Shown here: in pieces, positions 33,713-44,251 of the stretch
Numbering within the stretch: the stretch's first letter is position 1
Layout: each line of letters starts with the position of its first letter
From: Phoma sp. XZ068
Taxonomy: Eukaryota > Ascomycota > Dothideomycetes > Pleosporales > Didymellaceae
Assembly (NCBI GenBank): GCA_004835665.1
Contig: RBKR01000001.1
Location: forward strand, 434,001-498,000
Length of the DNA stretch: 64,000 nt
Reading direction: 5' to 3'
Notes under the pieces: model-generated
Databases searched by the model: none
What the model saw: only the letters and a program-made list of their open reading frames with translations
Told to the model about the DNA's origin: nothing
Program-made: the position numbers and the translations under genes

Positions 33713-35557
33713 CTATGCTACCCGCCCCCGGCCAAGTACCTGATCCACCAATCGCGCAACCCCTTCCACGTCCCCAAAAACACTCCAGTGGCCCACTCCC
33801 TTCAGGACTTCCAACTGGCCCTTATCACCAAGCCGCCCCACGGCACCCTCACAAGCATCCACCGGCGCGACACCATCCTCAGTCCCTGTGACAATCGTGA
33901 CATTCGCTTTCACCCTCTCCCAATCCACCACCTCAGCATCCGCAAGCGCCGTACAAGCCTTCGCATACCCCTCTACATCCTGCGCCTGCACACTCAGCCT
34001 TACCGCATTGACAGCTATAGGGCTCCTCGCTTGGCTCTGTGGGCCTGTGGCATAAAGTGCTAATTTCTCTGCAATACCCATCATGCCCTCCCGCCTAGCC
34101 ATCTCAGCCCTGTGCTTCAACGCTTCAACGCCCTTTTGTGGAAACGGCAGGCTTGGAGGATTTAAGAGAATCAGCTGAGATACTTTCCTGGGGTTCTTGA
34201 TCGCGAACTCAGCCGCAACCAGGCAGCCCATGCTATGTGCCACCACCGTTGCGCCGCTACTTTCATCAATGCCAGCGTGGGCGTAGATCCCCGCTAGATC
34301 TTCTGCAAAAGAGGATATGGATAGGACGTTGAGAGGATGTGTAGGCGATGCACCGTGCCCTTCTAGATCGAAGAGATGGCAGGCGTGGGTGTAATCCAGG
34401 CCAAGTGTTTGGATGAGTGGTGTGAAGGAGGCGTGTGAGCCACCAAGACCGTGGACAAATAGAATTGGGTTGCCAGACTCTGGACCGGAGGTTGAGTAGT
34501 ACAAGGGTTTCGCGTTGATTTGGGTGAGTTGGGACAGAGGCAGGCGGGTGTTGCTGTACGCCAGAGTTGTCTCAGGCGCCTTGGTTGCGGTAGGATTTGG
34601 CACCGAGGGGTCAGCAATGCGGTTCGTCAGCGTCCCTAGTCCAGTCACAGAGATCGATATACTGTCGCCGGGTTTAAGGTAGACGGGAGGCTTCAGGCCG
34701 AGGCCTACGCCTGCAGGAGTGCCCGTTGCGAGGACGTCGCCGGGTTGAAGGGTCTGGCCTTCTGACATCGTCTTGATCAGGTAGGGGATCGAGAATATCA
34801 AATCCTCGGTAGTGGCATCTTGCCTCAGCTCGCCATTGACGCAGGTTTGGACGTGCAGCACGCTGTCCAGTTGAGATGCTGGCACTGCGATTGGGCCCTA
34901 CGCCGATCAATCCTGAACAAATCAAGGTCAAGAAACAAATCATACCATAGGACAGAACGTGTCCGGGCTTTTCCCAATGTAAAACTGCTTATGATCTCGT
35001 TGTCTCTCTCGCGCAGTCATGTCGTTAATGATAGTGTACCCCCAAACATGGCTCATCGCATCCTCCTCCTTAATCCTGAACCCTGGTTTCCCGATGATAA
35101 CACCAATCTCCCCCTCATAGTCCGCGGTTGAAGTGAAATTGTTGTGTGGGTAGATTTCCTCGCCATCAGCAATGATAGAAGTGTAGCGCTTTGTGAAGAT
35201 AACAGGGTGCGATGGCACATCAACCTTATCTGAGCTGTCAAACCCGGAGCTGTTGAACTCTTTCGCGTGGTCGAAATAATTCTTGCCTACGCAAAGGACA
35301 TCTCGGGATGCTAAGGGGGGCCGGATGCGAACTTCCGACGAGGATATGGCAAGGCCAGAGCTAGTGATGTTCGAGTCACCTGCTTCAATGACTTGATAGA
35401 GGTTGGAGATTGGAGTACCAGACTTGAAAGTTAGGGGTTGGATGGTCCTTTCAGTCAGGTTGTAGTGGCCGATGCGATCTATTTGTGTCTGTAGTTCTTG
35501 ATAAGCGACGTAGTTCGTAAGTGACGGCTCCTTTTCCTGGGCGAGTTCTAAAGACAT
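33713..35557 (-). CDS. Fused fumarylacetoacetate hydrolase-family and alpha/beta-hydrolase enzyme
   Basis: A single protein carrying two hydrolytic domains normally found apart. Two exons on the minus strand, 35557-34946 and 34897-33713, join in phase 0 (…DTFCPM|GPIAVP…) for 599 codons (598 aa). The FAH domain spans about 80-298 with DVLCVGKNYFDHAKE, the metal site DYEGEIGVIIGK, GYTIINDMTARERQ, and GDVLATGTPAGVG. After a ~45-residue linker, an alpha/beta hydrolase runs from about 340 to the end. It shows HGLGGS at 353-358 (oxyanion), AHSMG at 424-428 with Ser426 as nucleophile, an acid candidate in TGTEDGVAP, and His in GVGHWSVFGD. The hydrolase most resembles enol-lactonase/epoxide-hydrolase-like enzymes. 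Consecutive steps of aromatic ring-cleavage catabolism are a reasonable guess. The intron lies inside the FAH domain, so one transcript encodes both parts. Confidence 0.92.
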
Positions 35558-37030
35558 ATTTGCTCTAGATGTTGAGTGGGCACGAAGGCAGTCACAAAAG
35601 CAAGTCGGCGTTGGTACGAGAACTGTTTACAACGATGAAGCGCTGGATCGCTAAACTCCTCTTCTTGAAGTAAATGTCGTGATACAAGTGGAGATGGTGG
35701 GGAAGGTTGAAGCGAACATTACGTCAGCTGGTGCTTTGCCTGACCTTTTTGCCGTGTACGCTTCGACTCTCACACATCTGCGTTCACTTGAATTGGCCGT
35801 ACACTGAACTTAACCACACAGACCTTTCAAAGTCACCATTGAGTTCAACATCCATCCCTGACCACCGCCGTTCCCGTCGTGTCCGTAAACATTAAGTCGG
35901 AGCTCTAGCGCGAACAGTAATTGTAATCAGGATATCTCTCAAACATACACGCAGATTCTGTCGAGGCTGAGCCCAGGACGTCGTGACATGTTGGGCTTAG
36001 TGATGGGACAACCCCTACGTTCACCGCTCTGTTATGGCCCGAGCCAACCCTTATCTGGAGCGATCGCGAGCTTCGCCACCACGATACCATAACGAAGGCC
36101 CGAAGCTGTAAGGAGAGAGACCGAATTGCTGTCGCTAAAGGGAGGGTTTGTAATCAGGCTGCGGAGATTTGTTGCGGTTCTGGAGCTGTGACATTTCCCC
36201 GGGGGTTCCTGAGCAGCACAGATCAGTGCCGAGCCGTGCCTGAGTCTTGGCTCCTCCACACGTCCGCGCACGTTTACCAAGCAATGACAACCAAGGTATT
36301 TTCCGGAGGAGCTAGCCATAAGCTTCCAAGACGTACGGAGTCTCGCCGAGACGATACGACGACTTGTGTATCACCGTTGTTGAAGTCATGTACACGCGTA
36401 CATGATCCAAATGACGCATGCAAAGCCAAGTGCCATGCCACCTCCCGTACGCGAAGCGAGCCCATTGCCAACCGCTTTCATCACGATTTCAACCAAAACC
36501 AGCCAATCAGACTTGAACTGTGCCCAGCTGCTCCATTGGGATGTTGCGATTACTTCCTTTTGCGTGATACCGCTTCCTCAACCGCAACCGACAAGATGCA
36601 AGATATAAAGCAAACATCCTCCAGAACTCTGCGCGTTACACGTGTGCTCGGTATCAGAGTCACTATAAAGATCAATTTGTTATTAATCTCGAGTGAGGGG
36701 TAGTTGATCTTGGGATCTTGCTTCGGAGGTTGTCTCATCCGTAGTGTACCAAGGTTATCGGTTAAAAACGCCAATGTTGTAGGTCGATCGCGTGTCTGGG
36801 TATTGCCGACTTTCCAGACTCAGCCCCGTTGTTGACGGTGATGAAGTGTAGAGCGTAGCGTCTTGATTTGCACCGACTGTAAGTCCGTTCGGAGTATATA
36901 GATCCCTCCTTTCTCAGCAGCTCCCCGTTTGACAAGAAGGGTTAATCTAGCTTTATCTGCACCTGCCGTCGGGTTACTGTAATAATTTTTTCTCTTTTAA
37001 CGCGCACCGGTCTGTTACTACGCTAACACG
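35558..37030. other. Divergent intergenic region, 1.5 kb
   Basis: Promoter space of the fusion hydrolase (minus) and the cytochrome/b561 gene (plus). Contains a CCAAT box near 36502. The frames at 36032-36319 and 36188-36703 have no protein character. Confidence 0.5.
36895..36901 (+). promoter_or_regulatory. Possible TATA box of the cytochrome/b561 gene
   Basis: TATATAG about 130 nt before the ATG at 37031. Sequence match only. Confidence 0.3.
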
Positions 37031-38277
37031 ATGCGTCCTTATCTTACATCGGCGTTAATCAGTAGCTTGAGTCTCGGTACGTGTTGATGTGTTGGATATT
37101 CATAACTATGCCTAATGACACCCTAGGTGCTTTTGCGCAAACTCAAATTGGACAGACCTGTGTCGCCGATGGTGTTTGCTACAAGCTGAACATCCCCGAA
37201 GCAACAGCTCAGAATGGTGGCGGCAATGTTTTCCTCTCTCTCAGCGCACCCACGACATACAGTTGGATTGGACTCGGGATTGGATCGAGCATGACGAACA
37301 CACCCATGTTCATCATGTACGCCAATGGCAACGGAAACGTTACACTTTCTCCACGGTACTCCAGGGCACACGCACCGCCCCAGTTTGATGGAGACCGTGA
37401 TGTTGAGCTACTTAGCGGATCCGGCATCGAGAATGGTGTAATGACAGCAAACTTCCGATGCGGCAACTGCGCACGAAACGACATTGCAGCCTTCGGTACG
37501 CAGAGTGGGCAGTATATCTACGGACTACAAAAGGGAAATGCTCTAGATACTTCAGATGTCAGCGCTATGTTCTCGATACACGACGATCATGGTGGATTTA
37601 CTTGGGCTTACTCCAGTGCAATTGGAGGAGCAAGCACCAACCCCTTTGCCGCTTCAGACGCGATTATTTCTGGCAGTACCGCTAGCTCAGACGGAAGCAA
37701 AACCATGCGCAGCAACATCCTGCTAGTCCATGGTATTTTCGCTTCGCTCGCGTTTTTGGTATTCTTCCCCATCGGAGGGATTATCATGCGCGTGGGTGGA
37801 TTCAACAACGTCCTCAAAGTCCACATTGCTACTCAGATCTTTTCTTGGTTGCTCTTCATCACATCATTCGGCTTGGGGCTCTATTACGGCATTACTGGAG
37901 ATTACATGTCCGAGGCACACCCAATCATCGGCATTGTTCTAGTCGCACTCATGTTTATCCAACCGATTGGGGGCTGGCTCCATCACAGACAATATCTGCG
38001 CACTGGTCAGCGCAGTGCCATCTCCCACGGCCACATCTGGGTTGGCCGCATTGCGATCATCCTCGGCATGATCAATGGTGGGTTAGGGTTAGAGTTGGGA
38101 GGGGTCGAGACGCGATATGTTATCGCATACAGCGTGGTAGCTGGTGTTATAGGCGTTACATATCTTGCATCGATTGCATACGGGGAGACTGCAAGGCGCC
38201 GTCAGCCGAAGACCGTTTCTGATAGCGGAGACGAGAAAATCAACTCGTCCCCCACGCGCTCCCCTGTGAGCGCATGA
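37031..38277 (+). CDS. Secretory membrane protein with CDH-type cytochrome (DOMON) and cytochrome b561 domains
   Basis: Predicted transmembrane haem protein moving electrons across a membrane, with an extracellular DOMON/cellobiose-dehydrogenase cytochrome-like domain fused to a b561 core. Two exons, 37031-37076 and 37127-38277, joined G|GT at the end of the signal peptide (MRPYLTSALISSLSLGAFAQ), give 399 codons (398 aa). The DOMON part (about 20-200) has CYKLNIPE, YSWIGLGIGSSMTNTPMFIMYA with the usual haem-Met position, and a CGNC pair. The b561 part begins NILLVHGIFASLAFLVFFPIG, then KVHIATQIFSWLLFITSFGLGLYYG, HPIIGIVLVALMFIQPIGGWLHH and GHIWVGRIAIILGMINGGLGL, so paired His residues are present. 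The C-terminus is a polar Ser/Pro tail. There is no dehydrogenase domain, so the electron donor is unknown. Confidence 0.9.
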
Positions 38278-38688
38278 GCTTTGTATTCTTGTCAAGTCCT
38301 AGCAGCTGGGTGGAAGTTAATATAGGTATAGCTGCATAATATCTGGTCCCACAAGCAGCGACGTACCTTCAATATACGTGCATCATCACCTCGATCAATT
38401 GTCCGTACACCTCTGGATTAGACAATGTGATTGGTGTGCTAACCGAGGGCAGTGACAGCATACTGATTGGCTGTGAGAGTATTGGCATGCGCGACTCCGC
38501 CACCACCTCGGACCAAGCGGCTCCAATAGCTCTTTCCTCACATGTCTGACAAGAGAGGCTGAGCACTTTTCAATATGACTGCCTCAGCCCACTTCGCACT
38601 TTCAATCGCAAACCTCCAACATACGCATTCCGACATTCTTGACCATTTGTCCCTCCGCTGCCTTGCATACAGCGATTGAAGTGACATT
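38278..38688. other. Intergenic
   Basis: About 410 bp; no coding or repeat signal. The final 100 nt are a pyrimidine-rich leader before the ATG at 38689. Confidence 0.5.
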
Positions 38689-39426
38689 ATGATCTTCGGC
38701 GGCCTAGAGATCGTAGCTGGTGGTTACTTCGCCCATAAGTACTACAAGAATAAGAATGAGAAAAGAAGGCTGGAGGAGGAGGCTCAAACACGACGAAACA
38801 ACACATTTCCAAGCAACAGGCCGTCCAGCTACCCGCTCCAACCGCATTTCCAACACCAAGAGCAGCGTCCGCAACACCATACCCAGCAGCATGCGGCTCC
38901 ACCTCAGAAGTACGCCTATCGTGCTCCTACAAACCCCCGACCACAGTACCAGGCTGAGCCTCGGCCACAGCCATTGAGACCGAAACCGAGTCATGCACAG
39001 TCGTTCAACATACCGCGTCGACCTGTACCGCAACGCAAACCAGAGATCATCGTGCAGCCAAGTCTGCAACGCGCGGATTCTATGGCCACACTATCTCGCA
39101 TGCCTATCGCAAACGGATATCGACCTTCAAATCCAACTGAACCAACCCCACCTCCTCGACGACAGACGAACGGGTTGTCGCCCATACAGCAATCACCGTA
39201 TGGCAACACCGCCTTCTCAGTTTCGTCACCTGCATTTGGCGCAACACCGACGTCACCACCAATTAGCTATGTAATGGCGCCAGAAGGAGCGGTTGGGCAA
39301 CTTCATACAGTTGATGACAATTGGGAGACTTACGAGCATGGAGTACATGGAAATTCGGCTTATGCACCGACGGAAGCATCGACGCAGCTAGGTGAGCGGG
39401 ATCCACCGCCTCCTTATGCACCTTGA
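38689..39426 (+). CDS. Proline/glutamine-rich protein with N-terminal hydrophobic segment, unknown function
   Basis: Not recognised. Single exon of 245 aa. It starts MIFGGLEIVAGGYFAHKYYKNKNEKRRLEEEAQTRR, a short hydrophobic stretch followed by a basic helix, which could be a membrane or lipid anchor with a cytosolic side. The rest is disordered: PQHHTQQH, RPQYQAEPRPQPLRPKPSH, SPYGNTAFSVSSPAFGATPTSPP. It ends DPPPPYAP, and the PPPPY sequence is a candidate PY motif for WW-domain (Rsp5-type) ligases. The intact frame and the reasonable start context support a real gene. Similar Pro-rich tails occur in many unrelated fungal proteins, so no function is offered. Confidence 0.7.
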   Translation: MIFGGLEIVAGGYFAHKYYKNKNEKRRLEEEAQTRRNNTFPSNRPSSYPLQPHFQHQEQRPQHHTQQHAAPPQKYAYRAPTNPRPQYQAEPRPQPLRPKPSHAQSFNIPRRPVPQRKPEIIVQPSLQRADSMATLSRMPIANGYRPSNPTEPTPPPRRQTNGLSPIQQSPYGNTAFSVSSPAFGATPTSPPISYVMAPEGAVGQLHTVDDNWETYEHGVHGNSAYAPTEASTQLGERDPPPPYAP

Positions 39427-39703
39427 TCAGCTATGAGAGGTTGAGAGGACTGTTTAAGCTTGACGCTGGCGTCTGAGCATGCGAAACTTCGTTTCCACTT
39501 TCACTTCTAATCAGGAGTTGGCAATTTGAATATAATACATTGTAATGGGCTCGTAACAAATCACGAAGATTGAAAAAACAATATCGTTGATCATAAGAAG
39601 CATCCACTCCATGCCCATCACCCACGTGATCTTGATAACTAGCTCCCTTCTTGGATGCTGGTAGACACCATCTTGACACATTGACTTCTTAAAGGCATGA
39701 AAG

Positions 39704-40179
39704 TCAAATTTGCTCCTTTTCCCACCAGCCGAGAGGCCAAATATGCTGGGATGTCATCATCAAATACCTGCAGGTTGAGCGCCTGTCGCAGTCATGGCAT
39801 GTGATATTGGCCCGTTGCACAGGTATTGCAGTCGTATGACGTTCGTAGCATTCTCCATTAGCAATGCTCTTGATTTTGGAGAAATTACGGCTTTCCAAGC
39901 CCCCGGTCAGCGACGAGCTTGAGTCGATAGGTCTCACCTCACAGGCGGGACATCTCTCAAGGGCGACGCCTGTTCCCGAGCATGAAATACAGGCAACTCG
40001 AGGTTCCCTAATCATGGTCAGCTTGACGCCGTCTCAGAGATTCTCTCTTTGACCTACGGATTGCCTCCACAACTGGTACATGTAGAGATTTTGAGCGCGT
40101 GTGGATGAACTAGGTAACATGAAGGTGGGATTGTACCAGATGAATCTGGTACGGTACCATTGAGGTAATTAAACGACAT
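39704..40179 (-). CDS. Small Cys-rich, probable zinc-binding protein
   Basis: Not recognised as a named family. Two exons on the minus strand, 40179-40058 and 40007-39704, joined in phase 2 across a 50-nt intron with GTAGGT donor and TTAG acceptor, give 142 codons (141 aa). The head MSFNYLNGTVPDSSGTIPPSCYL precedes CTSCGGNPEPRVACISCSGTGVALERCPACE, three CxxC pairs that resemble the CxxCxGxG zinc-binding repeats of DnaJ-type fingers. Downstream are GECYERH and TCHDCDRRSTC. The intron rejoins two halves of the Cys cluster, which is strong evidence that it is real. The 3' part is less certain: a second GTGAGA donor directly after CPACE could splice to a different end. It is convergent with the proline-rich gene. 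Confidence 0.6.
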
Positions 40180-42467
40180 GATGATAGTGATAGAGTAGAA
40201 CTGTTGGAGGGTAATGGTAACGACGAATTATGCTCTTTAGTAGATTATGCCGAAAGTAGTGTCCTTGGAGACATGACAACAAGGACTCGTTCCCTTTATA
40301 GACCTGCGGCATTGGGCGTATCGATCGATCTCCGTTAATGTAACTGAACCATTTGTGCCGGCGTGGCATACCCAAACTGGGGTCAATTTTGCCCCAATGT
40401 ATTATCAAGCACCGCTGCATCGTGAAAAGAACAGCATGTCTGTAAATCATTCGATGGTATTAGCATGGAGCTTCAGGGACTAGCGCCATCCTGGTAACCT
40501 TTTGGAACAAATCAATCACACAGGCTCATCTCGAAGTGTAGCACCTCAGGTCGGAGTGCTAGATACACCATCGTTCGGGACGGAAAGGAATAGAAGTGGG
40601 CGAAGGAGTAGCAGGACACACTGCCGAGTCCGAGTTGTAGGTGTTGACGTGCATTCCGGCCCAGTGTGAGCTTGTTGCACACACCATGCATAACAAGGGC
40701 GGTTTGAATCGGGCTGCCGCAGAGAGGACAAAGCCAGGGACTTGTGTCAACCGCAAGAGAATTCTAGAGGTTGAGAATGTCATAATTTGGGCAAGACTAA
40801 CACGCATTTGTGACTTCTTGCATAAACGGTATCCGTTTCCAGAGGAGGTAACACTCTGTCATCGTATTCTGAACTGACATATGGCTCGCCACCAAGGACC
40901 ACGAGGGATGCAGTCGGGCGCAGTTTCCAAAGGAACTACCCGAGAGAGATGAAGTACCACTGGATGGGTTTGTAGCCAACGGTTGGCTCAGCCGCCTTCC
41001 GTAGACCAGGCACTGGAGAGGGTGTACCTACCGCGGCAAAGTCCGGCGATTTCCCCGAACGAATTGATAGGTAGTTGTTCATTCAAAGTTCGTTGGGATG
41101 AAGTCTGGTTGCAAGGAGCTATCGCGAGCGTGCTGATTGTCGCACTGTCAATGTTGTGGCACCTGAGCATTGTCAGTAAGGTTCAGATCATGTGCGCAAG
41201 ACACACAGCAAATACCTGGCAATCTTGCACTGGATTGAAATGGCCCAATGTATCGCAAACGCAAGAAATATCAAGCTCAATCGTAACTAGTTTTCGAGGC
41301 CCAGTACAACATGTCTATTGTTGGAGTGCCGAGGAAAGGATTCTCACATAGGCACGCGATTGCGTCGCCGGTGAACGGCGTCACCAGTGTCCAGTTTAGC
41401 TAGTATGTGCACAGTAGAAGCGCGTGATCTAGGAGCCGATCAGGTGCACAGCTGGTCCAAACGCTACGGAAGCTTGAGAGCAGAATCAATACCTATCAAT
41501 ATAATTGGTAGTTGGCTTCGAAAGTCGTGTATCGTAAGAATGCAGTGATCACAGCGTTCTTGCACATGCTTGTGATCTATAAAGAAGTCCGAGACGAAGC
41601 TCTGCTCACGACGGTACTGCGGTGGCTGGTGTAGCACCATTGGGCCGCGAGGCCCAACAGAGTTTTTGAAACACTGCTCCACAACGGTACGTGTTGTGAC
41701 TTGATCATTGTAGAAGTGCTTCTTAATCCTATGCTTTGCTGCACCTGAGCGTTTCTGTTGAAGATTTTTGGTGATCTAGGTAGCCAGTGCATCCCAAAAA
41801 GGGCACAGCGCGAGGATGATAGTCAGATAAGGGTGGTATGTTAATCTCAACAGACGATTGGCGGCGCTCGAAACACATGTGAAAGGCATGGAAACAAGTC
41901 GGATTACCTTTACAAAACCGGGAACGGATCCTCTTGTTACGATGAGAGACGGGTAAGCCTGTATTTAGTCTCCGCGCCGCTTTGCGGCATGGTAATTAGG
42001 TATGAAGGAGCCAGTTCAAAACTTGTAGGTTTCCGAACATCAAAAAACCAACAATAGGACCCACTACCGAATTACTTACTTCTGGCTACATGAGTTTTTA
42101 GTGTAGATAACTACCTACAAGTTTGCTATACGAAGTTTGAAAATCAGGTTGTCGTAGTGTTGCTAGCTGAGGAGCGAGGCAAAATTAGGCGGTTTTGACA
42201 GGACATAAGACAACCAAACCGAGCTCCTGCGTACACAATGACAGGTTGAATTAGAACTACAGTATAGAGTGCTGAAGTGACGCTAAAAATCATTCGGTTT
42301 CAGCCGTACTGGTTATCGGCAATCCGGAAATGCACAAGGGCGGTAAAAGTCCTCCAGCTTTCCGATCATGTGACATGCTCTAACAGCGCAACGCAGAGCG
42401 CAATGCACAACGCACAACTCACAACCCCCAGCACAGGCAACGCATAAGCAAAAAAGAAGTGTCTTAT
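40180..42467. other. Gene-poor region, 2.3 kb
   Basis: No intact gene. Frames around 40983-41351 (plus) and 41464-41792 (minus) are short and unrecognised; the latter could be a decayed remnant. The right part is rich in TA dinucleotides. An inverted-repeat element is listed separately. Confidence 0.5.
42019..42124. repeat. Inverted-repeat element with 12-bp perfect termini
   Basis: AAACTTGTAGGT at 42019-42030 is exactly reverse-complemented by ACCTACAAGTTT at 42113-42124, enclosing about 82 AT-rich bp. The size and structure suit a MITE remnant. No clean target-site duplication is seen. A genome-wide copy count would decide. Confidence 0.45.
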
Positions 42468-42549
42468 TGACCTAACCAGGGGTCGAACCTGGAATCTCTT
42501 GATAACTTTTGAATCGTAGTCAAGCGCCTTGCCATTGGGCCATTAGGCC
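42468..42549 (-). tRNA. tRNA-Arg (anticodon ACG) with a 10-nt intron
   Basis: Read on the minus strand, the acceptor stem GGCCTAA (42549-42543) pairs with TTAGGTC (42475-42469), with one G-U pair. The D arm is GCC/GGC. The anticodon stem CTTGA pairs with TCAAG only after removing a 10-nt intron (42513-42504) placed one base 3' of the anticodon, the normal tRNA-intron site. The loop is CTACGA|A, giving anticodon ACG after U33. The T arm CCAGG-TTCGACC-CCTGG is perfect and the discriminator is A. Mature length is 72 nt. Without intron removal the stem does not close and the variable loop would be wrongly long. Confidence 0.92.
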
Positions 42550-43196
42550 AGATGTTGATCTGTTTGATGGAAGAAAGGATCGTAAATTAAAATATAATGC
42601 AAGAATATATCACTGTGCGGCTCATATGCTCGCACATGAACAACCTCTAACCAAAATTCGAAAATGTTCTGTGGCAGAATTTTCTGCAAGCGGGTGAGCC
42701 GGCTACAACTCGGCGAAGTGGTGCACCCTCACAACCATTGGTTAATACGAAAAGTCTTGATCTCTTCTCAAAGCGCTGCTAAAGTTAAGTGCTTATATCA
42801 ATGTCTGAGTATATATCATTTAGCTTCTGTCTCGTGAGTAATGACGAGTGCCTCTTCTATAGCCGCTAGGTTTAGACGTTACAGAATTTCGATCTGGAGG
42901 TTTTCGGGCGTAGGACAATCGTGATGCTATATAGGCAGAATATCTTATAACCAACCAAAAGAGTTTATCAGTTTGCAAATAGTGCTTATTGTATACTTGA
43001 AGACTCCCACTTTTAAAGCATTGACCACTTGAATGCAGTTCTGTCTAGAACTCAAGTTTATGTCGGCGCAATTGCGTCATACAGTTCAGCCAGTAACGAA
43101 TTACGCTCTCGGCAGGCCAGCTTGTAGGTTTTCCTCGTAGTTCATTCCATCCAAGGGATAGTTTTACTATATCACAAGTGGTACCTCCTCAAACTT
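42550..43196. other. AT-rich intergenic region
   Basis: About 650 bp between the tRNA gene and the broken dehydrogenase, rich in TA and TTA steps, with no supported gene. Confidence 0.5.
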
Positions 43197-44251
43197 TCAG
43201 GTCTTCGAACTGGGCTGAGCAAGTGTGTTTCGGCCATCAGGGTACAGGATCTGCTCGTTGTAGAAGACTCCACCAGGGCCAGCCAGTATGAGAATGGAAG
43301 CTGCCATGTCAGAATCCTTGCCGGGTCTGCCAGCAGGGTTGGACATGCCACCCTCGATGACGCTCTTGTTGTCGTCGTCGGAAGAGCCAGTAGTCATCTC
43401 TGATGGGAAGACACCGGGCGCGATAACATTGACACGGACCCTAGTGCCGATAAATGTTTTCGCGAGCATCTTAGAGAGATGAGTTGCCAAAGCTTTGGAG
43501 CTGGCGTAGGCGAACTGTCCCGAGCTGGAACCCTTCATCGCACCAGATATGGAAGTGACGTTGACGACTGACGAAGTGTAGCCAGGAGTCTTGTTTCCAC
43601 CCTTCGCGAGAAGAGGCAAGAAGGTCATAGACATGTAGAAGATACTACCAACGTTGGTCTTGAAGGTGTCTGCCCAAGACTCAGGTGGTGACTTCAAGAA
43701 GTGGTCTGAGATTGACTGTGCGTCTTCCCACTTGGGCTCACTAGCAGAAGAGAACTTGGTGTTGTCATCACGTGCAATTCCAGCATTGTTAACGAGCAAT
43801 TAGATGCCCTAAGGCTCTTTCTCGCAAATGTCCATGTATAGGCGCCTAACATCCTCTAGATCGCAATTAAAGGTCAGAAGAGCTTTAGAAGTGCACGATA
43901 TATCACATACCTGACATCTGCTACAACGGAGATTATCTCGCCATTCTGATGGTCATGCAGCTCTTCGCTCTTCTTCAGGACCTCTTCACGTCGGCTGGTG
44001 ATGTAGACCTTAGCACCGTTGGCAACTAGTGCCTGGGTGATCATGAGACCGATGCCTGTACCTCCTCCTGTGACGATAGCCGTGATGTGGGAGACATCGA
44101 ACAGCTCTGTGTTCTTGAGGTCATCTGTGTTTGCCTTTCCGGGAGCCATGTTGCTGGCAGATTTAGAGATTGTTCTGGGTCGGAAATGGGACTGTAGTAC
44201 GTGTGATGTTCTCGGAAGTGTTCGCGAAAAATGGCGAAGCATACTGATCAT
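43197..44251 (-). pseudogene. Short-chain dehydrogenase/reductase with two in-frame stops
   Basis: Classical SDR (NAD(P)-dependent oxidoreductase) on the minus strand. The first part encodes a mitochondrial-like leader (MLRHFSRTLPRTSHVLQSHFRPR), then ITAIVTGGGTGIGLMITQAL with the Rossmann TGxxxGIG. After a probable intron from about 43913, DLEDVRRLYMDICEKEP runs into TAG, then GI, then TAA, then LLVNNAGIARD. The rest is intact: SSVVNVTSISG, the catalytic YASSK, VNVIAPGVFPSEMTTG, to the TGA at 43197. Both stops sit where CAG and CAA (Gln) would fit the family, so they look like C-to-T changes as made by RIP. No intron can skip them, because the next AG lies beyond the NNAG motif. The exact splice phase upstream is unresolved. 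Alternative start MAPGKANTDD is at 44150. Confidence 0.75.
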
